Shown: positions 44,111 through 55,729 of the stretch, piece after piece
Layout: each line of letters starts with the position of its first letter
Numbering within the stretch: the first letter of the stretch is position 1
Source of the DNA: Undaria pinnatifida
Taxonomy: Eukaryota; Sar; Phaeophyceae; Laminariales; Alariaceae
Direction: 5' to 3'
Length of the DNA stretch: 64,000 nt
NCBI GenBank assembly: GCA_012845835.1
Contig: JABAKD010000021.1
Coordinates: 11,395,199 to 11,459,198, forward strand
Program-made: the position numbers and the translations under genes
The notes under the pieces: generated by a model
Databases searched by the model: none
Told to the model about the DNA's origin: nothing
Seen by the model: the letters and a program-made list of their open reading frames with translations, nothing else

Positions 44111-45039
44111 CTTTTATGTCAACCGTGACGTTGAAAAAGCGGCAAGATATTTGCTGTCGAAAAAGCTGTATGGTAACCTGCCACTTTCGGCGATTGGCCG
44201 TGCGAGCGCGCTGAAAGATGTGCCCAACAAGTGCTGAAAAATATAATCTCCACCGAACCTGATCCTCAGGGGGCAGGCCAGGTCGACATACCCACGCATC
44301 CATTTAAAACGGCAGCTTGCGCTGCCGGGGTTGTAACGACCGCCGATAGGGACAGCTCACGCTATCGCTATACAGTAGTGGGTTACCATACAGCTTTTTG
44401 CTATACAGTAGTGGGTTACCATACAGCTTTTTCGGCAACAAATACCTTGCCGCTTTTTCGACGTCATGGTTGACATAGTCTCTGAATTTTACATATCCCA
44501 ACCCCAACCCAATGACACGCGACAGCCAATGTAAGGGTGAAACCCCCTTCGTCTCATACGCAGTAGTGTGCGTCAACCATGTTGTCGAATAAATTGAAAG
44601 CTCTACCTTGGTTCTGAGATGATACTTCGAAGTACATGCCTGGCATATATGATACGTGTTTGATGGCCTTCTCGGAATACCCCCTGATGACGTCACTCGC
44701 TGGGGTGAAATGGTTGAAAAAACGCAGTAATAATGTTTCACTGCTTTTTCTGATGTCATGATTACTCATGATCGCGGTTGTATTATTGTATACATCCCCC
44801 GCCCCCGTAGGACGCGCGGTCGGAAGAAATATCGTAAGCATCTTGCAAAGATGAGTAATCGACGGATTTGTCGAGGTCACGGCACCTGAGGTACCGTTTT
44901 TTTTCTTTTATAAACCCGTCCCGGGCGGCTCCCCCGCTGTGTACCCTTCATCCGACACCAACTAACCCCCCCCTCCCCCCCCCCCCTCTGGAGTGGTCAC
45001 ACCAGCAAACAAAGTAACTCATTGGCCGCCGTCATCCGT

Positions 45040-45250
45040 GAGCAAGAAAGTAGGCACAAGGTGCCGAAGTCCGTCTCGCGAGCGGTTCTTGGAAGGATGC
45101 AGTTCACCCTTCATGCGACTCACCGAACAACTCACGGCACTTCTCGCTTGGATGCAAGCAATGCCTGCCTGGTTGGTGAAGACCCGAGGTGCTCCGTCCC
45201 GGTATAGTAGGGATGCTAAGGTCATACGACTACGGCCATGCACAAACTGA
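45040..45250 (-). repeat. Dispersed repeat G, copy 3, reversed
   Basis: Reverse complement of 10226-10480; immediately upstream of the C-terminal TM exon at 45292. Confidence 0.7.
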
Positions 45251-45291
45251 GTACACCCCCTCGCCCCCCGCACCCCTCCCCTCCTCTGCAG

Positions 45292-45480
45292 GCCTGCGAC
45301 GTCAACACACAACCGTACATCGAGCTCATGTCCACGTCGAGGATTACGGAGGTGGGAGCGTGGCCAGTCAGCGTGGCCGCGTTCGTGTGGGTGGGCGTGT
45401 GGGTTTTGTCCATGTACGCCGGCTACAGGTCGGGGATGAAAGTCGGATCGCAGAACAAAGGCCTCTACCCCGTAGCGTAA
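45292..45480 (+). CDS. C-terminal exon with a single transmembrane helix
   Basis: 62 codons and TAA, phase 0. The acceptor CCTCTGCAG|GCCTGC follows a C/T-rich tract. It encodes ACDVNTQPYIELMSTSRITE, a hydrophobic helix (AWPVSVAAFVWVGVWVLSMY) and a short basic tail ending GLYPVA. This is the architecture of the end of a type I membrane protein. The signal-peptide exon at 31728 has the same strand and phase and could be its start, but the intervening exons were not identified. A dispersed repeat lies directly upstream (45040-45250). No family recognised. Confidence 0.65.
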   Translation, partial: ACDVNTQPYIELMSTSRITEVGAWPVSVAAFVWVGVWVLSMYAGYRSGMKVGSQNKGLYPVA

Positions 45481-48400
45481 CAAGTCGCCTGGTAGCGTTA
45501 ATATATTAACATGAAGTTGGGTGGCGTCTGTGGTTTTCTGTGCCATACCCCCCTACTTCCTTACCCTCATTTTGGCTAATTTGGGGTTTTCTTATTTTGG
45601 TACACTATGCTTTTAGGTAAGCTACTACTTTCTCGAGTGGATCTATTTTTTTTTGTCAAACTGTGTTTTGGTACACTATTTTTGTTGGCTCTCGCGTGTC
45701 ATTTTTTTTGTGCTGTAATCAATTTCTTTCGTTATTTATTTCTCATGGTGGTTTTTCTTTGGGTGAGGTCTTTGAAGTGCCAGCCGCGAGAATGAAGAAT
45801 GTTGAAGGAAGAGCCTCATTGTTTTCCGTCGTTGAAGCTACCGGTGATGGGCCTCGTTCGACCTTAACATGATAGTTTTAGTATTGAAACGGTCAATCAC
45901 GGGGTTAAACCGCGGTTTTGTATCCTCTTGGACAAGAAATGTTGGCTGGGTCGGAGCCATGGCTTTCAAAAGCCGGAACCCTGTAGGCAGCAGCAGCAAT
46001 GATGAGGCATTTTTGTTGCTTGTGGTGGGTTTCAACGCGGGATTGGTGGCTTTCAAACGCCGGGGTCGGGTATGCCGCAGCCGCAGCAGCAATATTGAGG
46101 CGTTTTGGTTGGTCGTGATTTCGAGGTTTCAACAACATCGCAGGGTTTTTCCGTATGCGAAATCATATTATACTAGCTAGTAACATGAGCCGCGGACGAT
46201 CGGCTTGAACGTTTTGTCAGCTGATTGCTTGAAATATGGTCATCACCAGGTCAGGATTATAGCCGTGTGTTCCTCGGACTACCAAATCTGGATCATAGCT
46301 TTCTCTTCCTCGTGTTTCCTGGAAGGGGAAAGGGGAAGGGGGGAGGTCCGTTTCGACGCCATGTAGTAGGGGTAGTCTGTTGGCGGTGATTTTAGTGATT
46401 TTCGACAACGAGAAGGTGGAGATGATGCGCTGGCGTGAACGCTAATGTGTGTGCGTCCGGAGTGAGTTGCGTGAGGTTCGACTAAGGAAAGGGCGAGATT
46501 GTGCGGTGGCGCAACCGTTGTGGTCGCGTGAAACTGGGCGAAGCGCCGCTGTTTTGTGATGTGTGTGTTGGGAGGGTGGGCGGGGGGTCGATGGCGGTTT
46601 TTGCACCAACCTTGACCCCCACAATGGAGGAGTTCCTCTGGGAGAGGCATGCGTACGGTGTTAGCAGAGTGGGTGACATGGTGCCTTTTGGGGGGCTCGG
46701 GGGGTGACAGCGTCGAAACTAATGTACAAGTTTTTTTGGGGGGCTCGACGGGGGGGGGGGGGGGGGGGGCGACGGCGTCGAAACTAATGTACGAAGTTTT
46801 TTTTGTTATGTACTGCAGCGGTACGAGAGTCGTCGCGAGCTGTGATGTGATGCGCGGTGTGAAGCTTTGCGGAGGGAGTTGCACGCGATGGTTGCGGTTG
46901 AGACCGGGGACGGTAGTGCGCGAGAAGTTCTCGCGCCTGTCTGTTCTCCCCCGCCCCTGCCATCTGCAAGTTGAGTGGAAGCTAGTGCCTAAGTAAAGGA
47001 CGCGTACCGTCGGAGTGCCCCCCTTCACAATATTCCACGGCAGTCATGCTGGAGTGGGTTTCCGCCCAATCGCGCGATGCCCAAGGGGGGATAGTGAATT
47101 TCCCTCCCCGTCCCCCATGTAACCCCCCCTTCTCCGTCGTTCTTGTACTCTTGAGAGAGATCTTGATGCGGGGAGGGGTTGATTGTACAGCAGATAGTGC
47201 GGCTACAACGTAGTCGTGATGCGATTAGGCGCGTTTTTTTTTTGAGCCGTGGGAAGGTCCGTCTAATTTTTTGTTTACTTGTTGTGACGTCGGGTGGGGG
47301 CGGATGGAGGTAGTGACGGTGCCTTGCTTGCCTTGCTGTGTGGTGTGGTTGTTGCAATCGACTTGCGGCTTGCGTGGGTGGCTGCAGCAATTCGTCCGGC
47401 TGGCCATGCAAGTGCTTGGTTTGTCGTTTTGACGGTGATGAGGATATAGATTGGCTGGACGTGACTGGTATGGATGCGGCGATGAGTTGACCAACCGACT
47501 GCAGTCCACCCACGGTCAGCCAGTTTGGCAGTTCCAAAAGTGATACGTGTCGAAACGGTCTACCGGCAGTCAACCCAGTTTGCTGTCCGACTCCCAAGAT
47601 GTCGGTTCAGCTCTTAGGCGAGTTAAGGCGCAGATCGTTGGTTGTACTGGTATTTCCCTTTCGAGGTGGCTGGTTTTGTGTTAGTTTCCCCCCTGGCGTT
47701 GGTTGTTTTTTCTTGCTCTGGCCACCTCTTGTACTGAGCAAGCGAACCAATGTACTTCATACTGCTGTAGCCCTACTGTCTGCGCGGTACACAATGCGTA
47801 CGGCGAGAAAAAGAAGAGATTTGGCGCTGATTTGGGGGGGAGCCTATGCTGGCTGTCAACCAAAATAACAAAAGGAGTTATTTGCCGTCGGAGGCCCTTT
47901 ACCTGTGGAGATTGCTTCAGCTACGAACGGACTGTAAGGTGCAGAAAAACGCATAAAAGTAGAGCTGAGGGCGAAGAGGAAATAAAGGAAGTCATGCTGT
48001 TTTTGTTTTGTGGCCCATGTTTTGCGCAGAACCGAGGGAAAGGTGTTTGGACAGGAGACATTCCGTCGTACGTACTGGGTTTGGTTCTGGATATTATAAC
48101 GGTTCGTAGCTTTTTATTCTATTATAGTGTTTGGTTTGTTTCCATCCATTCTGCGTAGTACAGGCACACACGCAGCACAACACGCAAGCGTTTCTTCTCT
48201 TTTCGGTGGATTTCGGGATTCAAAACTCGGGAGGGTGTTTCAGATTTTGTTTTCTTGAGAAGTCGAGCCGCCTGCCGCGGTCGCAGCCGACGACGCCAAA
48301 TATGCAAGCAATCGACGATGATTTTGTGGCAATACGAATGCATTCACTAAAACGTCAAGAGGTCACGACCGGGAATTAAAATAGGCCGCAGGCGCGCAAC

Positions 48401-48900
48401 ACGCAGCAACACGCATCGAACGCGTCGCCCCCCCGGGAGGGCTGCCTGAGGCCAGGAGCCAATAATATGCGTTTTTGCGGCAAACATTCGACCGAAAATC
48501 ACTTGAAAACCGCAATTTTCCAGCGGCAATGCCTGCGGCGACATAGCAGACCCATTTTTTCCCTGGCCTGCGTCTCAACATCCCTTTTTTTCTTCTCGCG
48601 GTCGGCTAGAAACTTGTTTTGCGTAGCCCCAAAACATCGTTGTTGCGAGCCTGCGGCGCGTGCGCGTGTTGTTGCGCAGATCGCGAGTTTTAAGATTTAC
48701 GTGCAACAGCTCAGCATCACCTATTCAATTCGAGTCAAGCCACGGCGGTAGAAGGGTTGCGCTTTTTGGGCCAGACGTGTCTGACCGGTTGAGCTGCTCG
48801 AGCGTGGAACTATCGATTACAACTACTGCCAATACTACTTCACACGAGTATTTTAGTTTCAGGGCCTTAAGCATACAAACAAATGTTGGTCGGATGGTGC
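45481..48900. other. Region downstream of the TM exon, no gene recognised
   Basis: The plus strand is G/T-rich directly after the stop at 45480, which would fit a long 3' UTR. Long antisense open frames (46279-47028 and 47025-47597) are Pro/Thr/His-rich reflections of this base bias and show no domain. Confidence 0.4.
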
Positions 48901-48975
48901 GAACGAAAGCCTTCGAAGTCATGGTTCGGGTGAGATATTGAGCTCATCATGTTAGTTACGAAGGAGCTCAGAAAC
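48887..48975 (+). repeat. Dispersed repeat, copy 3 of 3
   Basis: TTGGTCGGATGGTGCGAACG ... GGGTGAGATATTGAGCTC, collinear with 17573. Its GAACGAAAGCCTTCGAAG also resembles the 42-bp repeat at 661. Confidence 0.6.
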
Positions 48976-48987
48976 TTCCGTTGCCCC

Positions 48988-49315
48988 CCGTTTTTCTTTT
49001 TTTTCTCCTTTTTTTTTCCGCACAAATCTACTTTCCAGCTTCTTCTGGACAAGCCGTGGTCACAAGTGTCGTATTTTCTCCCTCCCGGTTCTTGCCTTCA
49101 GTTTTCATCGCGCACAGGGTTCAGCACTCCCACTGCTCGTCGATTTTCGTCGAGCGCTGTTGCTAACTCGCGCTTTCCGCAAGTCAATTTTTGCACAAGA
49201 AAAAGTCCCAACGAATTTATTTCGCGAGTAGTCTACGCACTCGGCGGGGCTCGAACTCACGAAACTGACCTATACCATGCTCGAGGATAACCTGATACGC
49301 CACCGGGGCGACCGG
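48988..49315 (-). mobile_element. tRNA-derived SINE, reversed, full length
   Basis: Reverse-complement copy with a T-rich tail complement at 48990-49020 and an intact head (CTCGAACTCACGAAACTGAC ... CGCCACCGGGGCGACC). Confidence 0.78.
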
Positions 49316-52300
49316 CCCCCCTACCGCGCTATGACTCATTTCCTTTTTCTCGGGTTTACGTGCAATAACCCAGCAAACACCCGTTTCATTCCCTGGTTTT
49401 GACATGACATCAGCTTTAATATCAAGTCTGACGCAAGCTACTATGCAGAGCCCACCCGCAGCGATTGCTGACCTCGGTCGTGGAGGGCCTCCGGTCGCAG
49501 CCCTTTTCCCCGCCAAACATGGCGTACGCGAAGACTACGTGACCGCACTGCTTGCATCTGCCCAACAGCAACGCCGAAGTCGAAAGTCGCTAGGAAGGCT
49601 GCTGAGAATGCGCTTGTTCAGGTCTTTGTCAGGCAAGCCAAGCGTTGCATCTTTTGACCCCGCCGCCAATCGGTTCGAGTGTCGATGCGAGCGTGTACCG
49701 TGTCGGCAAAACAAACACCCGTTATGACAGGAACATGACGCGACCTTCACCCTGCACACTGCTGTCTATTTTGAAACTGAGTTTTTGTCCGATCGATTTC
49801 TCCTTTACAACAAAATCAACATAAATTACCCCTCAATCCCCCCTCTACAACCAAGGCATAACTGTCCGATGGGTTTATTTGCCTGCTTGATTTAGTAAAT
49901 TGAGGGGTCGTGTAGTGAGTCCTCGGTTTCGCTGAAAGCCGTCTTCGAAAGGCATGACACTTGTTCGTGCGCGTCTATATGGCATGCGTGTATCGGGAGT
50001 GTGTTTTTCGTCATCGGGGAGGGAGTAGTGGAGACCGACAGCTCAAGAAATGAGATTCAAAGATTTGCGGCGCTTGCCGGAAGCCCGGCTTCCGCAGCGT
50101 TTGCCAGCAGCCCGTCTATATATAGCTAGCTGCGGTGATAGATGTGGCGGTACTGCTGCTCTGGTCGTGGTGTAACGTTGTTGCGTGTCGTTGCTGTATG
50201 TACCCTCGCTACTCCGTGTGTGTTGGTGCTAAACGGCTAATAAATAAAATATGTTGGCGGGGGATCCGTAAATGAACCCTCCCTCAGTTACTTAAACTGC
50301 GCGTCCACGGCTGATGATAAGACTATTTTCACAACAAAAATATCAAACAGCACGATCACAGCAGCTGTAATGCAGCGCCAACGATATGCCTTGGCGTGCG
50401 GTTTCCCAGTCAGTGGACTGCTGCTCCATCTGTTTAGGTTTTGGACGGTCGTAATAATGGAGACGCAAGGTTGCGGTAAAAATAAAGGTGCACCTACTTT
50501 TTCTAGGGTTCTTCGCTTAACTAAGGAGCTCTAAACATCTCACCCGAAACCTAAAACGGTGGTCTTAAGTTAGGAAGAAATGGAAGGGCAACCCGATTGA
50601 CCTGTCAAGTGGTCGCCGAGGGGGACGCAGGGTGGTCGGTGTTGGGAAGGATTCTCCTCATGGTTTCCGGTGTCTTCATTAATCTCTTCGGCTCGCTGCC
50701 TAGTAGACACTATGATATGGCTGAATTGGCTCTAAAGTAAAACGATGCAGGACAGCCAGACAGTGCAGGGCAGTGAACGATGTGGGGTGTCGTGCCTAAA
50801 CCATCACCGTCATTTGCTTACGTTATCGCCCATCGATGATGGCCTTGTCGTGACTGTGACATCTACTATCATCTGTTTCCACCCCAACTATGACATGGTT
50901 GCACGTCGAATCTGGGTAGAAAATCTATCTACGGACAGCACCCAATATCATTAGCCCACCCTGAAAAGCCGTACGTGCAGATCACATGGCAATCAAAGCA
51001 TGTCAACAAAACATCCAGAAATTGGAAAGGGGATCCAAGATACGGCTATTCGAAACAAACGAAAAATTTGCAACAGTTTCCCGCACACCCCGTAACGAGG
51101 CCCAGACGCCCCATTATTGCAAGAGATTCAACTCTGTGATGGAGCTCACAACCGTGAGAACTCGAGTTCACGTATGAACCTACGGTATGCCAGTAGCAAT
51201 CGGCCTGCGAAACTCTCCATAACAAATCGCGCACGTCTTATCCTAGGTATCCAAGGGAGAAATATTATTGCATAACAAGACTGACGTTCCGAAGATATTG
51301 GGCTAGGTGAGCCCGTCAATCAGAAAGCATTTCATCAGCCGAAAAGCGATACCTCTGTGGTACTTCGATCGTAGCACGCTTCACGAGCAGGTTTTTTTAG
51401 ACTCGACAAGAAGTATGGACGAGGTGTCGCCAGTGGTAATCAATTCCTGCTCGCTGCAGTGTTGGTCAGCTATTGTCATCATTTGTCGGTAAAAAACGTG
51501 CTTTTACACAAATCGCGGCGCTGAAGGCAGAAGGCACCCGAGCAGGTGGGAATTGGTCCAGGCCGCCGGTGTATATACTGCCAGACAGACGGGGACACAG
51601 GCAGAGATGGGCAAGAAAGAAAACAGTGATCTAGGCTTGGATCAAACCTACTCTACACCGAGGAATAATGGTTATCGCTAGGTTTGCAAAGAAAATATTC
51701 TTCAAATGTGCAACGAGCAGCTACGACTACGGTGCAGCAACCAACTTGCACTCTGTTGTTTCTGCTTGACTCAGAGAGGAGAGAGGCGAAACCTGCGGTA
51801 CCCGCTCCGGCCCTCCTCTCTTCCCCGTGTTGTTCTTTACAACCAGCTGTAAGCTAAGTAGCTCGTCCCAACAACAAGGGAGCAGCTAACTGTAAAGAAA
51901 GGCAGTGGGTAATGTTACTGACACCCTCCCGAAGCAGAGTTACACTCCGGGAATACAAACGCAAGCACGCAAGGAAGAACAAGAAAGAACACACGTACAA
52001 CAACAGTTCAAGTTTTCTTGCGTCTGAAAATAATGTCTAGGCGACATCGCTGTTATCGCTGTTGATGGAGTAGGCCAATAGCACTCGCTCTACTGCTCAT
52101 ACAACAGCGTGTTATTTTTTGCCGGGAAGAGTTGCCTTTCATATTATCTCCCGTATGTGCATTATTATATGTACTGTAAGTACACGAGATCTCTTCAGTG
52201 CCTGTGTACACAGTACACGTACATCGTATCATCTAGTATTTTAAGCCTTCAGTCCCGAGATTTTGATACCATCGCCGTTTCACGACGACATCGCCCGCCC

Positions 52301-52550
52301 TCGGCCCTACCTTACCAACCATGGTTGTTCTGCAAACAGCCTTCCACCTTTCTTTGTGAGTTTTTCGTTGTTGCCGCCCATTACCCACCCCCACTCATCT
52401 TCCATTATCTTCATAGATAAACAAACATCAACGACAACAACGACAAACAACATAAACCAAACCCACAAGGAATCGTAAACTTTCCCACGAGCTAAAACAC
52501 TATTAATAGCAAAAAAACGCTACCGCATAGTCTACCGTGCTACAGCCTAC
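49316..52550. other. 3.2 kb without recognisable gene
   Basis: A 107-codon plus-strand frame at 49404-49727 has fairly balanced composition but no domain and no splice context. The rest holds fragments of dispersed repeats (50490-50560, 51290-51385). Confidence 0.4.
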
Positions 52551-52751
52551 CTGGTGCAAGCGTAAGGGGACATCTACGTCAATCACGTAGTATCGTGCCG
52601 TCTTATTACGGAGGCGTGTCTGCTGCTCTTTTCTGATAGCCAAGAAAAAAACGACAGACCGGTCGTTCCCCGCCGCGCCTTGGTAGTCGAACGCTATCGA
52701 CCGCCGTCGAGATACACCGCGGGCAACCTCTTCCCCCTCCGGTCCAAACAC
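52551..52751 (-). CDS. Isolated exon-like frame
   Basis: An open frame encoding RRRSIAFDYQGAAGNDRSVV, then FFLAIRKEQQT and KTARYYVIDVDVPLRLHQ. It ends at the donor CACCAG|GTAGGC. The left boundary is unclear because no acceptor with a good pyrimidine tract is seen, and a MITE-like element occupies 52780-52980. The sequence looks protein-coding but I do not recognise the family. It could be one exon of a gene whose other exons were missed. Confidence 0.35.
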
Positions 52752-52779
52752 CGGAGTCGGTGCACGCCCGCAAAAGAAA

Positions 52780-52982
52780 AACGGGACTTTTCGCGGGTCA
52801 GGTCATCTCTCGCGGGTAGGGTCGGATCAGGGCGATCCGTCCCGACCAGAGAGAGTTGAAAACCTCGCGACCCGACCCGACCCGACCCGACCCGTGAGAT
52901 TTCGAGCACCTCATGACCCGACCCGTGACATTTTGAAATATCGCAACCCGCGGGTCGGGTTCAAGCCCCGTGAAAAGCCCTG
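52780..52982. mobile_element. TIR element of the same CACGGGTCA family
   Basis: Left end CGGGACTTTTCGCGGGTCAG, right end CCCCGTGAAAAGCCCTGA, internal run of five CGACC repeats. About 200 bp. Confidence 0.65.
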
Positions 52983-52999
52983 ACAAGCATTTTACGGCC

Positions 53000-55280
53000 A
53001 AAAGTGAATATGGCATTCTGCATATCCGCCCGTCTATCTTCCGGCCGACAATCGTCGAAAGAAAAAATCGTACGTACATGCTCAGGTTTCCAACAACCGG
53101 CGCGCATACACTTGGCGGGGTTTGCTTGCTACGTCCCGTTCCCTTTCTTTAATCACGCTGTCTCTACATGTCTCTTTTTTCGCATATGCCTCGCCAAAAA
53201 AAAAAAAAAAAAAAGCAGACAAAAATGGAGAACAATCGTGACCCATGCGCTACTATAGTATACCGCAGCCCACAGTTCCTACTTCCGTAATGACGGCATT
53301 TACGCTACGGTAGCATTGCTATCCAGCGGACCACTAATCTCCCGCATCAACGCCGCGTCCTCGTCTCACCCTGATCCCCTTTTACACGAAGAAGGAAAGC
53401 CTCCCGCGTTCGACAGTACAAACCCCTCACAAAGCGCCCTGCGTCAACACGTTTTTCAGCGCGGGTGCAGATATGGGTCCGATCCTTATTCCCGGACCAA
53501 CACAGCCCAGCAGCAGAGGAATCGCCGACTAAAGCACGCAACAGCTAAAAAATAAAACTAACCGTCTACGAAATCAACGAATGAAAAAGTCCAGGCCCGC
53601 CCAGACTGACGATGATTCGTGCAGCCCAGCAACCGAGTCGTCTATATACGCCGAGCAGCCTCGCAGTCGAGTGCCACTTGCTCAAACAAGCCCGTCATTG
53701 GGCAAAAGAAAACGCTCACGACCGAGATCGCAAAGATAGCAAAAGCACGAAACCTTGCGGTTGTCGCCAACGCTCACGCTGTCGCAAACGTTGTACCACG
53801 GCGGCGTTGTAGGCCTCCTCGCGACATAATGATAATCGGCCATCGGTTATAACGGGCGTTGGTCTTTAGCGGCAAGGTACAGATATCCATGCCAGACGGG
53901 TGCGCACGGGGGAATACCTACCCTCCCTCCTAACCTCGTTTACATTATTCCCTCTTGGCTGCCCCTCTGCGTATGCACACTCCTTCAAAACCGCTACGAA
54001 AGTTCCCGTTTACTCTTTGGCGACAACCGATCCCAAAAACCTACGCTTCTAGCAAAATAACAAAGCCAAAAATGGCAAAAACAAAACGAAAACAGGCGAA
54101 AAAAAGACGACCGCTGTGTTGGACTCTCCCCGTGCATCTCATCAATTTCGCGACCTCGTGCCTACTTTCACTACGAGCAGGCGCAACCCCCGCGAGTCTG
54201 TTGTGCAAAACAAAAACAATCCAACACCCCCCCCCTCTCCTCTTCCCTGCACCCGCCTCCTCCGAACCAGAGGAATAGACCGTTTCGAAAGATTTTTCGG
54301 GGAAGAAACATTATACATTCCGCCTTAAGACAGTTCGGCGAAGAAACCTTACGAGGCTGAGCTTTTTTCGCAATACAACAACCAATAACGCCCCCCCCCC
54401 TTCCCCCACCCCGCACCCGTCCCCCCCAAACCAGAGGGATAGATCGTACGAGTATGCACTGCGCCTAAAGACGTGTAGGGGTAGAATCATACATTCCGCC
54501 TAAAAACATTTCGGGAGAACAACTATACGAGTAAATTATCCAACAACCTCCCCCCCCCCTTCACCTTTCCCGCAAACGTATTCTCCAACCCAGAGAAGTA
54601 GACCGTACTCGTTTTGCCGAAAGATGCTTCCTTCGGTGCAGAAAACATTATACATTCCGCCTAAAGATAGTTTGGCGGAGAAGTGTTATTAACCTTGACC
54701 ATGTACACCCGTCCGTCCCGTGCCGCCGCCGCCCGCACCCTGTGTTGCCCTTGTCGAAGTGGTTCTCCACCACCCGTACCGTTACGTACGTTACCGACCC
54801 CCTTTTTTCGCGTGTATACACCACCACGACCCCGCGTTTAGGCTGATCGGTTAACCAATCAACCGACCGGCCTGACCTATTAGCCCACTGACTCGGCGGC
54901 CCATATTTCTATATCTCTCGTTACTCCTAGTGCTTGCGGTTCACAGCGGCTGCCTGCTCCTGCTCAACAAAGTCCTACTCGTAAGCTATTCAGCTCTTCG
55001 TCGTTGTTTTCGATTTCGTCCTCGTCTTTGCCTCCCACCCCACACCACCGCGGCCATCGCAGCCCCTGCTGCCACTGCTGCTCCTGCTGCTGTTGCTCCA
55101 GCCCAATAAAGTCCTACTCGTACGCTATTCCAGCTCTTATTATTCGCCTTGACCGTCGTTGTTTTCGCTTTCGTCTTCGCCTCCCACGCCACCGCCACCA
55201 CCACCACTGCAGCCACTGTTGCTGCTCCTGCTGCTGCCGACGCTGCTCAAGAAAGTCCTACTCGTGTGCTACCCCAGCTC
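53000..55280. other. No gene recognised; C-rich and CTG-rich tandem repeats
   Basis: From 54230 to 54690 a degenerate C-rich unit of about 100-120 bp repeats about four times with ACATTATACATTCCGCC blocks. From 54960 to 55395 a unit of about 140 bp containing AGTCCTACTCGTACGC and CTG-rich stretches repeats three times, running into the DUF1415 last exon. Confidence 0.5.
54230..54690 (+). repeat. Degenerate C-rich tandem repeat
   Basis: Units with a CCCCCC run, CCAGAG(G/A)(A/G)(A/T)AGA.CGTA and ACATTATACATTCCGCC; three to four units. Confidence 0.65.
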
Positions 55281-55395
55281 TTATTCTTCGCCTTTATAGT
55301 CGTATTTTTCGCTCTCGTCTTCGCCTGCCACGCCACCAATGCCACCGCTGCAACCACTGCTGCTGCTGCCGCTGCTGCTGCTGCTGGTATCCGAC
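54960..55395 (+). repeat. CTG/GCC-rich tandem repeat of about 140 bp, 3 units
   Basis: Units contain AAAGTCCTACTCGTACGC, TTCG(C/T)TTTCGTCTTCGCCTC and CTGCTGCTCCTGCTG. The last unit overlaps the Ser/Gly tail frame of the DUF1415 gene. Confidence 0.75.
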
Positions 55396-55622
55396 GATGC
55401 CGCTGATGATACCGACGACGTCGTCGTCGACCTTCGCGCCTTAGGGTTAAAAGCCGTACCCTGCGTCCGCAGCCCGTGGTAGCAGATGTGAAGCGTCGGG
55501 AAGGGGGAGCGAGTGAAGCGGTGGTCAAGCGGGGACGCATCGCTGACGGTCTCGGGGTGGAACGCCTCCACGGAAATGTCGTGCTCCATCGGCAGGTGCT
55601 TCAGGCCTCGGTTTAGGGTGTC
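55281..55622 (-). CDS. DUF1415 gene, last exon seen (FHP and RSPFPTLH blocks)
   Basis: Acceptor CCAACAG|GACACC, phase 0. It encodes DTLNRGLKHLPMEHDISVEA, FHPETVSDAS and TRSPFPTLHICYHGL. The frame stays open to a stop at 55281 through a Ser/Gly-rich tail, which is the first unit of a tandem repeat. A donor CAGG|GTACGG at 55459 could instead end the exon at 55460 and lead to an unseen exon. Confidence 0.85.
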   Translation of the reverse strand, partial: DTLNRGLKHLPMEHDISVEAFHPETVSDASPLDHRFTRSPFPTLHICYHGLRTQGTAFNPKARRSTTTSSVSSAASSDTSSSSSGSSSSGCSGGIGGVAGEDESEKYDYKGEE

Positions 55623-55694
55623 CTGTTGGGGCGGCGAGAGACATAAAGGGCCAAAGAGATACAGAGAGGTAGACCAAGCCCGGGATAGAAACGG

Positions 55695-55729
<35 letters not shown>

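Larger units (their letters stand above)
31932..45291. other. 13 kb without a confident gene between signal-peptide and C-terminal exons
   Basis: Possibly introns of one plus-strand gene. It contains SINE copies (33600, 35336, 37780), poly(A)-tailed elements (34285, 38220, 40905, 41475, 44020), TTAA MITEs (35876, 36052, 40325, 40516, 40940, 41292), duplicated segments at 43040-43530 and unassigned open frames (34291-34713 minus; 36899-37521 plus; 38636-39096 plus; 41675-41860 plus). None could be tied to a known family. Confidence 0.5.

Noticed and set aside
46279-47597. Two long minus-strand frames of 249 and 190 codons
   Set aside because: Composition is Pro/Thr/His/Ser-rich, mirroring a G/T-rich plus strand; no domain, no splice context, and it lies just after the stop of a plus-strand exon.
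49404-49727. 107-codon plus-strand frame and opposing frame resembling a retrotransposon Gag fragment (LNKRILSSLPSDF)
   Set aside because: The resemblance is a dozen residues on one strand only; no flanking retroelement features were seen.
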